A DNA stretch of 64,000 bases. It comes from Alopecurus myosuroides. Taxonomy: Eukaryota; Streptophyta; Magnoliopsida; Poales; Poaceae. The translations under genes were made by a program, and so were the position numbers. Numbering within the stretch: the stretch's first letter is position 1; every line of letters starts with the position of its first letter. Below, in pieces: positions 55,907 to 64,000 of the stretch. The stretch covers positions 15,619,639 through 15,683,638 of the forward strand of contig CM054062.1 of NCBI GenBank assembly GCA_028641055.1, read 5' to 3'. The notes beneath the pieces are model-generated. The model was not told where the DNA came from and searched no databases. It saw nothing but the letters and a program-made list of their open reading frames with translations.

Positions 55907-55947
55907 TCTCTAAAGAGCTCACGCCAATAATGATGGATCGGAGGGAG

Positions 55948-56796
55948 TAACTTATTTTCGGTTTAGCCTTGGAATTCAAGAGGAAACTTTGTCTGTCGTG
56001 ACCTACTAAAACATAACACAAAATTTGAGTACAAACATTTATGACTAGATCTGGGTTTGGAGTGGTCATTGTTGCTTCCTCGGATTCAAAACAAAGCGGA
56101 TAATGACTGGCTTCGAGTGCGTCTTCTACATTCAAAATCGCAACAGGTCATTCTTTTTTCCCCTAATTGAAGGAGAGCAAATCCGGTTGATGATTCGAAT
56201 GCGGATATATAATAGAGTGGATTCAAATAAGAAATGGAGCATACTCGGAACGGAACAAAAAAAAATAGTATGACACGTGCTCTCTTAGGCAGAGGATTAT
56301 ATTTATAGCAAGAACTAAGAGGAATTTAACCCTCTGGCCTTAAAAAATCAATTAGTTAAGAGAATAGAGACATGATTTAGACTAAAGCCCAAGCCCTGAC
56401 GAGGTGGTAAACAAGTTGAATAGTTGAACCACTAGTCAGCCAATGGTAGATTTAAAGCTAAACATGTTTGCCCGATGAACTCGGCAACTCAATAGTTTCT
56501 AACTGTGCGAGATTGCCCTTAAATTCTTTAATTAAATTTGAATAACTCGTGATTTTTTTTTCTACACTAGCTAGGTATGAACATGTAGCAAATTGTGTCC
56601 AAGTGAATGGTGTGCTCATCGGTTGATCTAATCGTGGTTCATTCTACTCCTGTACGAACCTCAATACAGGGACGTTTGAGACATACTACTCGCATATCTA
56701 CAGCAATTACGTTTAAATTGTTGCAATGGACCGTGATGATATTTCTGCACCGGGGGTGAAGGAGAGCGCTGTGTTCTTTGTGGACGGAGAGGAGAA
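55948..56796. other. Gene-free stretch
   Basis: AT-rich sequence with no coding pattern or boundary that I can support, ending where LINE homology begins. Confidence 0.5.
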
Positions 56797-57814
56797 GCCA
56801 TGGCAGGGGCTGCCAGTCCAGATCTCCAACGAGGCCGAGGAGCTGTTCCTAGCATGCGCTCACTGTGAGCTAGGGAATGGCGCGAGGCTGCTGTTTTGGA
56901 GGGATCGTTGGCTAGGCGGACGCAGCATCGTGCAGATTGCACCTGCGCTACTCAAGCACATCAAGCCCAGTGCTCTCGGCTGTACTGTGCGCGACGCGCT
57001 CCAAGGGCACCGGTGGATTGAGGCTATCAGGGGCACCCTGTCGGTGCCAGCCATCGTGGAGTTTATGAATTTGTGGGAACTCCTCTCTGAGTTGCCGGTG
57101 CTTGGCGACGCGGAGGACTCAGTGACCTGGCGTCTTAACGCGAATGGGGTTTATTCGGCGCGGACGGCGTACAATGCGTTCTTCTTCGGCCGGGAGGAAA
57201 TGCCAGGCGCTAAACTGCTCTGGTCGGCTGCGGCGCCTCTGATCTACAAGCTGCACCTCTGGTTCGTGCTCAAGGGGCGGCTTTGGACGGCTGACAGGCT
57301 AAGGAAGCGTGGGCTGCAGCACCCCCCCGTTTGCCCTCTCTGCTGCCAAGAGGAAGAGACGGCGGAGCACCTGACGCTGCAATGCGTCTTTGCGCGCCAG
57401 GTTTGGCACTCTGTGCTGTCGCTGCGTGGCATGCAGAGCCATACGCCTTCGGCGGACTCCCTTCTCGCTGTTTGGTGGCCAGCCTTAAGCGATGCTGTTC
57501 CCAGGTCTGATCGGCGCGAGGTCAATTCGCTAGTCATCCTAGTGGCACGGCAGCTTTGGCTGGAACGCAACGGGCGCGTCTTTGACAAGGTAGCAAACAT
57601 GGCTCGCGAGGTCTGTAGGAAGATTGGCGACGAATTCGGTCTGTGGAAAGTGGCAAAGTTGTGGGTAGCCGTGAGAGAGTAGTTTCTTTTTTACTCCTTG
57701 TTCGTACGTGTGTGGAGGGGGGGCTTCGTGCCTCGCTCGTCTCTGTAACCTGTAACATCTTCTCTGTCTTAATAAAGAAGGCACGCATACCTTATGCGTG
57801 TTCTTGAAAAAAAA
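56797..57814 (+). mobile_element. LINE 3' fragment (zinc-binding RT tail)
   Basis: An open frame 56726-57682 includes, from about 56797, PWQGLPVQISNEAEELFLAC, FWRDRWLGGRSIVQIAP, DSVTWRLNANGVYSARTAYN, KLHLWFVLKGRLWTADRLRK and the zinc-binding CPLCCQEEETAEHLTLQC, then RQLWLERNGRVFD. This is the conserved tail of plant LINE ORF2 proteins. The RT catalytic part is missing. AATAAAG and a poly(A) at 57807-57814 mark the 3' end. The first 24 codons of the frame belong to flanking DNA. Confidence 0.85.
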
Positions 57815-58612
57815 GTCTCTCTCTGCTTGGGGGGTGCAGGCCAAAACAATCTATCATTTACGGTCCACGCAGTCCCGGCTAGCCGGAAATAGCTAGCGGC
57901 CTGGTCAGCGGCGTCCGGCCGCGGTACAGTGCGTACGTATGGTATGGTACGGCATGGCACCTCCGGGCTCCGGTCGGTAGGTGGTGGTCCTCATGGACGT
58001 GGAGGACGCACGACCAAACCGCCGTGCGCGTGCCTGCCGTCCTATCTATACCGTATTCTGAAAAAACGTGTATAGTATTATTGGAAATTAATGGCCTGCA
58101 AGGCTGCCGTTCTGCGTGGCATGCAGTTCCATGCACTGCAGCGCCACATTCACTCCTGCTCTCTACTGCAGCGGCAGCGGAGAGGTAGGCGGTAGAGCTG
58201 CCGGCCGGTACTGGAACCTGTTGAATTTCAGCATCGGTTCGTACAAGTAAATGTTTTGCCTCCACGTACGGAGCATCGCTATCTTGTTCCAAGCCGATCA
58301 ATGGGGATGGGGTTCGGAGCACGCTCGATCGCAAAGTGGTGTACATATAAGCTGTACTGGAGAAGATCGACATCCAACTAAAACCCTCTACCCAAATAAC
58401 TGGGTCTGTGGACCTCCAAGTTTCCCGCCATGAATTCGAACCTGTCGATCTTACCCCCTTTTGTATCCCACGACCACGAGCGAGCTGCTGCTGACGCGTG
58501 AACATTGGTGACCTAAATGCACCCTAGCGTTCCGCCCACATGTAACTGCTGGCTTTCAAACGGGCACAGCAAGCTTGGAAACTTTACATGATCCGGTTTT
58601 GCTCAAAGCTTT
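57815..58612. other. Noncoding sequence resembling 36850-37040
   Basis: No gene seen. Around 57900-58060 it shares blocks with 36850-37040 (CAGTGC, GTACGTATGG, GGCACCTC, GTGCGCGTGCC, TATCTATAC) in the same order, suggesting a diverged dispersed repeat. Confidence 0.45.
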
Positions 58613-58929
58613 CACGGAATGATACCTACAGTACGCACGGCCGACCGAAGCAGGTGGCTGCCGGCCGGAGCTGCATGGCACGCGCCGTATGTCCACAGTG
58701 CAATGTACGTACTGCTGCACGTAGAATGAATTGCATCGCGATCTTACTCGATCGGTAGTACTGTACAAGTCTGGAGTGTATTCGATCCATCGGCTCACTG
58801 GTGCAGCCTGCACTGCACATAGAGGTCTCGGTCGAGGAAGATAACAGGAAACCTAAACCTTTCTAAAAGTCACACAAGTTTAGCGTTCGTGCTTCGGTCG
58901 GCCGTGCGTACTGTAGGTATCATTCCGTG
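58613..58929. repeat. Perfect 40-bp inverted repeat
   Basis: 58613-58652 is the exact complement of 58890-58929 (arms begin CACGGAATGATACCTACAGT). The 237-bp spacer is unrelated between arms. No clear target duplication. Could be a small foldback transposon, a recent inverted duplication, or a hairpin RNA source. Confidence 0.85.
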
Positions 58930-59500
58930 TTCCCTCTCCACGCATCGCTAGCTAGTGACGTGTGCCGGGCCCGGATGGATCGAACCGAGTCGCGCGACGC
59001 GGGCCTGGCGCTGGCGCCAGCGGCGGACGTGGTGGCGGCACCGGGGGTATGGGGCGGCGCTAGGCTGATGTGCGCATGCCAGTCGGAGGCGTCGAGCAAA
59101 ACCAGCCGCAACTTGCGCCTTTGCCGCTCACCGCGTGCTGCCCGGGTAGTTGAGATCGCATCGGAACAATGTCAACGCGCGTCTCCCCGAGGGAGTGAAA
59201 TTTTACATAAATAACCTTTTGACGTAGCAATAGCAAATTCATAGCCTAAGAGCATCTCCACCGGGCACCCCCAATTGACCCCCCTTTGAGGACGTTGGAC
59301 CTGTGTCCGCGGTTTTGGTGGGCGTGCTCCGCAGCGGCGCCCTCTAAACACGACCCGCTATTTGTCCGGCATTAAAACAAACACATTGTGTGCATGTCGG
59401 ACGAACGCCATGGTGCCATTAAAACATAACAAAGTTTACATACAAAAAAAGAACAAGTTTACAAAAAAACAATAAAACAAAGTCTGGCGACATAGCGCCC

Positions 59501-59848
59501 CTACTCGTCGCCATCGGAGTGGTCCTCTTCCTCTCCCTCGGGTCCCTCCGCGCCGTGCAGGGCCTCGCCGTCCGTGCAACAGGGGTGGCGGACGCACAGG
59601 CCATCGTACATCTTGATGCGCAGCTTGCCTGCCCCGGCGTAGCGGATGGTGAGCATCCAGCACTGCTGCAGCTGGTGCATGCGGGTGAATGCAGCCCAGC
59701 CGTTGCCGAGGAACAGGCGGCCGTCGTGCCTGAATACAACGACCACGCAACGGCAGGGGCACCCTTCCAGCTGGAGGGTGAAGGAGTCCGGCTCTCTGCC
59801 TTCAAGCAGGATGCCGATCCTATCTGGCAGCCTCAAGGAGTTGCCCAA
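59501..59848 (-). CDS. B3 DNA-binding-domain-like protein in the Harbinger element
   Basis: 115 residues. LPDRIGILLEGREPDSFTLQ opens the domain, followed by VVVVFRHDGRLFLGNGWAAF, RMHQLQQCWMLTIRY and KLRIKMYDGLCVRHPCC, the strand-and-GW-F pattern of plant B3 (REM-like) transcription factor domains. The tail is Glu/Asp-rich. Only one B3 domain and no other module, so it is likely a fragment captured by the transposon, though the frame is open. DNA target unknown. Confidence 0.68.
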   Translation of the reverse strand: MGNSLRLPDRIGILLEGREPDSFTLQLEGCPCRCVVVVFRHDGRLFLGNGWAAFTRMHQLQQCWMLTIRYAGAGKLRIKMYDGLCVRHPCCTDGEALHGAEGPEGEEEDHSDGDE

Positions 59849-60340
59849 TGGCTGCCAGAGTAGGATGAAGAACTATAAGGAGTCTGTCCCCGTCGTCGCT
59901 GTCACTGTGGTCCTCATGCTCGACCTCCACGGCCGTCGCGACGACCAGGCCTCGACAGCCTCCGCGGCCTCCTCGGTCTCCACAGGCCATCGCCGGAATG
60001 ATGGTGGGAGGGGCAGAATGATCGATTGCCGTGGGCAGGCGAGAGGGGATTTTATACCTGCTGTGGGCAGGCTCCTCGGTCGTGGGGACGTGCACAGAGT
60101 GGGAGAAGTGGCGTGGGGACGTGCACAAAGTGGGGGAAGTGGCAGGCCGGAGTAGGGACATGCGCATTGGGAAGGCGCGCCGCCTCGCATTATGTCGCGT
60201 CGCCTGCCTGCAGCCGCCACCGCCTTGCATTATGTCGCTGCCGCCTCGCATCCCGTCGAGTCACCTCGCCAGCCAGCAGCCTCGGCCTCTTTATAAGCTA
60301 CCGCGATCAGCCACGGCGGTTGCACACCCACGATCGCAAC

Positions 60341-60685
60341 AATGGCGCTTCCAGAGCCGCTGCCGCAGGAGCCACTGCACGAGGAGGAGGAGTTGCTGCA
60401 GGTGAGGAGGAGGAGGAGCCGCTGCAGCAGGAGGAGGAGGAGGCGCTGTAGGTAGACGACGTGGCGGACGCGGATCAGGAACCATGGCCGGCGCCCGACG
60501 AGGCTGAAGCCCGTTGGGACCCTTGGCCGTCATGGGAGGACGCCCGGCGAGGTGCAGACCCGCGGTTCTTTACACCGCCACCGGCAGCTCCCGCGGCTCC
60601 TGCGGTGCTGCTTCCCGGAACACCCCCACCGCTGACGCCGGAGCAGGAGGGTACGCCACCGCCGCCACCATCGGACGAGGATTAG
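60341..60685 (+). pseudogene. Acidic Pro-rich ORF remnant
   Basis: ATG at 60341 begins MALPEPLPQEPLHEEEELLQ; a frameshift leads into EEEEPLQQEEEEAL, a TAG at 60449-60451, then DADQEPWPAPDEAEARWDPW and a Pro-rich end PPPPPSDED at 60685. A TATA-like CTTTATAAGC lies at 60289-60298. The SDED terminus matches the CACTA ORF2 C-terminus. Function unknown. Confidence 0.45.
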
Positions 60686-61025
60686 TTAAAATTTCGTTCT
60701 ATTTCTATGTAAAAGAAGGCGTATGCCTCTAGGTTTTTAACTTATAAGCAATGTTTTCAAAAAAATTGTGTCACCGATGGGCGGGGGCCGCCTGTCGGGA
60801 GGGGTGACCGGACAATGTCCGGCGCCCCCAGACAGGCCCCCAAGTTTGGCGGGTGGGCTGGGGACCCGGACACAAACTTGGCGGGTGGACACCTTTGGGG
60901 GGTGCCTGTGCGGTGGGGTTTTTTGGCCCGGACCCCCATTGGGACTTTGGGGGGCCGTTTGGGGGGTGCCGGTGGAGATGCTCTAACCCCCCGAACCAAT
61001 TTTTTGGGAAATAACCCTTTTTCTA

Positions 61026-61205
61026 AACGCCCTCCACGAAGGTGTTATGCTCTATAGCTCAATACCTCAGGTCTAAGGCGTTATTGACCGTACCACCATG
61101 GACGTGGACTCCAACGTGGCATAATGCCTCCGGCGAAGGCGTTATGTTTCTTAACGCCCTGCGGGGGGCTTTATGCTTCTTAACGCCCTCGCCGGGGGCG
61201 TTATG
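61026..61205. repeat. Left cluster of AACGCCC...GGCGTTATG palindromes
   Basis: Five imperfect palindromes of about 25 bp: 61026-61049, 61061-61085, 61120-61146, 61151-61175, 61181-61205. Arms read TAACGCCCT and GGGCGTTATG with a 5-9 base centre. The centres differ between copies, so selection seems to act on the arms. Confidence 0.8.
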
Positions 61206-61806
61206 CGTGGTGACTTAGCCCGGCCGCACGGCCCCTCCCAAACCCCTATCTTCTTTTCCCCTCTCCTCTTTTTGTTCTTGAGAAAGAGAGCAACCACCCC
61301 ACTCCCCTTCTCACCCAAATCCGTCGACTTTTGGGAAGATCGGAGGCCATTTGTGAGGGATTTGGTTCCCTAAGGAATCCCAAACATATTGCCCCACTTT
61401 TCCCCTCATTTTATTGGTTGAAACTCTCACATCTCATTCTCTAGGTTTTCCCGATCCCTAATCTATCTAGTTTCTTAGATATTTAGTTAGTTAGTATTAG
61501 GTTGTTACTAGTGGATTAGTTTGTTTCTAAGTTTCGATCAGTAATTCTAGTTGAAATTAGTTATAGTAGAATGCTGTTATTATATTTTTAGGTTCCTATT
61601 AGTAATAGTAGTTGAAATTTTAGTTCATTGTAAGTTCATATTATTACAAAATTTATTTCATTCTAAATTATAGTTCAGTATAATTTTGATGTGGTTTTAG
61701 TACTAGATTGGTAACCTTAATAGTTTTGATGTGGCCATTTTTGTTGGAATGTTTGGCACATTACATTTGAACAAGGTAATAAGACTTTGGTTTTTGTATT
61801 TGATAG
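61206..61806. other. Leader or promoter-like region
   Basis: GC-poor leader with pyrimidine-rich tracts and TTTAGTTAGTTAGTATTAGG-like repeats, ending TTTGATAG before the ATG at 61807. No independent gene seen. Confidence 0.4.
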
Positions 61807-63076
61807 ATGACAAGGAGCACAAAACGCAAGGATGATGCCTCCGGTACTAGCAAGGGAAACACTGTGAAGACCAAACCAATGAAGGCAGCTAGTTCAAAGG
61901 GCAAGAAGGTGAAGGATAAAGATTACATGACCATGTGTTTGCACGAATGAGAAGATGTTAGACCCTTATTTGACACCGACAGAGAAGCTAGCCTATACCC
62001 GGTTTTGGAACAAACAACAAGCTATAGTGTTTGAAGTTGTCATTCAAAACAAGAGCACGAAGATTGTGAGCCAGAAGCACGTTGATTTTGAGTACATCAG
62101 CGGCTACGAATAACAGTTTGGAAATCTCACTTCGGTCTGTGAAAACATTGGTGTTAGGAAGATCATGGAATTTGAACAAGCCTATAATGCTGATGTGGTG
62201 AAACAATTTTATACAGCCGTGTTCTTCTTAAAACATCGACACAAGACAATAAAGTGGATGTGTGGTTAAGACATGCTTAGTGCCCCCTTCCTTGACTTTG
62301 TCAAAGCAATGGACTATGAGGAACTGTACAGAAGGGGGAGGGCAGTTGAATGCTATGGTCAGGGTGCTCCGTCAAGCAAGACATGCCTTAAGTTTCATTA
62401 CCCCGATGGCACATCCACAAAAGACGTTGGTAAAATTGTTGGACTCAACCCAAGGTATTACTATTTGATGAAGCTGCTGAACGTGACAATTTGTCCCAAG
62501 GCCGGTAACTTAGGCGAAGTTAGCGGTCATGTCATCCAGCTATTGTTCCATACTCGTAATTCCAATGCTCCGATAGATGTGATGCAGTGGATGTATGAGA
62601 CGATGAAGCATGTGGTCAAGAACCGGCGGTCTCTTTGCTATGCACCATACATCTATGCATTCATCAAGTACGTGAGAGCCGAGAGGTATAGTCAGCTAGC
62701 ACCACTTGAGGAGTTGTTTCCAACAAATATGCCCCATCACTCATATCAACCCAAGGCGAAGCGCGTCTCAAGAGCCGTCGATGTGGGTGCATCATCTAGT
62801 GGTAGGAAGTGCAAAGCCAATTATGACCGGACCCATCGGATGCATAAACTTGAGAAGAAGAATTTTAGGGAGTTTCGGCACAACCGAAGGCAACGTGGAT
62901 TCAACGATGTTCTTAACAATGGGAAAGACTTGGACGATAGTGACTCGGAAGATTACCCTACGCCGCCGCTTACTGATGATGACTTCCGCGGTTGGGGTGG
63001 TGCACTCCCTAACTTCGCTACCGGCGAAGAGGACGGCCAAGATGAGGGTGATAGCAAAGACGGGTCTAGTGCGTAG
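61807..63076 (+). pseudogene. Putative plant transposon protein, decayed
   Basis: MTRSTKRKDDASGTSKG opens a Lys/Ser-rich N-terminus. After a frameshift near 61945 the protein continues with LDPYLTPTEKLAYTRFWNKQ and VIQNKSTKIVSQKHVDFEYI, then TAA (62111-62113), EFEQAYNADVVKQFYTAVFF, TAA (62267-62269), and a 267-codon open part: FVKAMDYEELYRRGRAVECY, KIVGLNPRYYYLMKLLNVTI, VKNRRSLCYAPYIYAFIKYV. The end is basic then acidic (DDSDSEDYPTPPLTDDD). This resembles the grass family annotated as 'putative plant transposon protein'; function unknown. It is flanked on both sides by the GCGTTATG palindromes. Confidence 0.6.
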
Positions 63077-63205
63077 TAGTTCATCTGCAATCCCGTCTTG
63101 TAATGGTTCAATTTTAAGACTTGTCGTATTTGAATATTTGCCGTGTTTGTATTGTCAAATTTGAACCGTCTATGTAATTTGAACGTAATCTAGAATTTAT
63201 TGTAC

Positions 63206-63621
63206 CAGGGCGTTATGCAAATGGTCGTGTTGAAAAATTTGACGTGTTTGTTGTGTTATTTTTTTTGCAAATTGTTCATATATATATTTCAACAAATATG
63301 GTTGTGAGGATCTTAACGCCCCAAAGTAGGGCGTTAAGTTAGCTAGAGTAACGCCCCAAAGTAGGGCGTTATGCCGTGTTCGCGGAATTTCGGGCCAATA
63401 TCCTCCCCTGTTCTGTTAGGGGGGGGGGGGGAATTGGGAGGAGGTTGTGCGGAATTTCTCTATGTGGAGGCTTAACGCCCCACCTCAGGGAGTTATGATG
63501 CTGCGACACACGGAAGTCTATGCCCATGTCCGACTAGGGTCGGTTAGTCTAAGGAAATAGCAAGGATTTTACGCAAAGTTCCGCTACGCATGGGCTTAAC
63601 GCCTTGAGGGAAGGCATTATG
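63206..63621. repeat. Right cluster of AACGCCC...GGCGTTATG palindromes
   Basis: Palindromes at 63312-63338, 63349-63373, 63471-63497 and 63595-63621, plus a half-copy CAGGGCGTTATG at 63206-63217. The first two share CCCCAAAGTAGGGCG. A 13-G run at 63420-63431 lies between copies. Confidence 0.8.
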
Positions 63622-63876
63622 CGACTTAGGGTTTAAGTTCACTTCGAATGCCCCCATTCCCCACATCCTTTCCATTCCAACCACAGCAGCCACCGCTGCC
63701 ACTGTCTCCCGGTATTCTCCGGCCCGGCCGCGGATGCCGCTCCTCTTGTAGGGCTCCTCATCCTCGAGCCTTCCGAGCTTGGCCAAGCCCACCCCATTCG
63801 ATCTCTCCTCTTTTCTTCTCAAGCAAGGTCCCTCCTCAACCAATCCCCTACATGCAACCATCTCATCGCCTTGAAG

Positions 63877-63927
63877 ATGCCAAGTTGGCCTGATAGCAAG
63901 AGTTCCCATGACTCGTGGACGGGTCTT
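63877..63927 (+). other. Possible first exon at the window edge
   Basis: After a C-rich leader an ATG at 63877 opens MPSWPDSKSSHDSWTGL, followed by a strong donor GTAAGTATT. If real, the gene continues beyond the window. Too short to identify. Confidence 0.3.
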
Positions 63928-64000
63928 GTAAGTATTATGAAAAATTTTGAGTTACGTTTGTGGTAATTTTTGTTAAATTTAGTTAGTGTTAATTTCATAG

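Larger units (their letters stand above)
53971..55947 (+). mobile_element. Stowaway-like MITE split by a Helitron
   Basis: Starts CTACCTCTGGTCCGATATAAG after TA (53969-53970) and ends ATGATGGATCGGAGGGAG at 55947 before TA (55948-55949). The ends are degenerate inverted repeats. The middle is occupied by the Helitron-like insertion; without it the MITE is about 93 bp. Confidence 0.6.
59250..60983. mobile_element. Harbinger-like non-autonomous transposon with captured ORFs
   Basis: Starts GAGCATCTCCACCGGGCACC and ends GGTGCCGGTGGAGATGCTC, near-perfect inverted termini, bounded by TAA at 59247-59249 and 60984-60986. A 3-bp TAA duplication is the PIF/Harbinger signature. 1,734 bp, no transposase. 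It contains a B3-type ORF and an acidic Pro-rich ORF. Confidence 0.8.

Noticed and set aside
59519..59863. Plus-strand frame opposite the B3 ORF
   Set aside because: The minus strand carries the B3 pattern; the plus frame is its shadow.

Overview
This window is plant nuclear DNA, almost certainly from a grass of the wheat/barley group (Triticeae) or a close pooid relative. The signs are a very high transposon load, CACTA elements with GGTCCCGGTT-type subterminal repeats, Athila-like LTRs beginning TGATACGTCTCC, Tat-type Gypsy elements, Stowaway-like MITEs and GC-rich host exons. The species assignment is inference. I see only one convincing host gene, an NOI/RIN4-like protein on the minus strand at 38658-39165. 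Nearly everything else is mobile DNA or its debris.

Layout. 1-3200: AT-rich DNA, a degenerate LTR-like stretch and a short coding-like minisatellite. 3201-36126: an old pseudogene split by a CACTA transposon (3361-35959, TSD ATT). About 7.4 kb of this is the CACTA's own sequence. It has been invaded by three retroelements: a Tat-type Gypsy element only 45 bp from its left end (Gypsy1, 3406-16172, TSD GCACC), a 5'-truncated LINE inside the transposase gene (18769-~21162), and a second Tat-type Gypsy element in its tandem repeats (Gypsy2, 22833-32810, minus strand, TSD CATAT). The CACTA carries a decayed transposase, a second ORF on the opposite strand and a FAR1-like gene fragment. 36127-43690: MITE and LINE fragments, the NOI gene, and an exonuclease pseudogene beside a CACTA end. 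43691-53484: an Athila-like solo LTR interrupted by an Athila-like gag-protease element (Gypsy3, 44601-52824, TSD ATGAT). 53971-55947: a Stowaway-like MITE interrupted by a candidate Helitron, itself holding another MITE. 56797-57814: a LINE fragment. 58613-58929: a perfect 40-bp inverted repeat. 59250-60983: a Harbinger-like element (TSD TAA) with a B3-domain ORF. 61026-63621: a transposon-protein pseudogene bracketed by clusters of short AACGCCC/GGGCGTTATG palindromes.

The most remarkable feature is shared by Gypsy1 and Gypsy2. Each carries, between pol and the 3' LTR, a multi-exon gene on the strand opposite to gag-pol. In Gypsy2 I could follow seven coding exons (24493-27675) through GT-AG introns that keep frame throughout, giving an uninterrupted 836-residue protein with its own TATA box just inside the 3' LTR. 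The same element has lost most of pol. In Gypsy1 the matching gene has six exons (14468-11543) with one stop and one frameshift. Both proteins have the same order of parts: an N-terminal domain resembling the 'putative gypsy type transposon' family, acidic/Ser-rich linkers, coiled coil, and an Ala-rich helical C-terminus. Introns can persist there because the genomic RNA is transcribed from the other strand, so they are never spliced from the transposition intermediate.

LTR comparisons (4 differences in 493 bp for Gypsy1, 2 in 479 bp for Gypsy2) indicate recent insertions. Both have defective pol, so trans-mobilisation by related autonomous copies is the simplest explanation.
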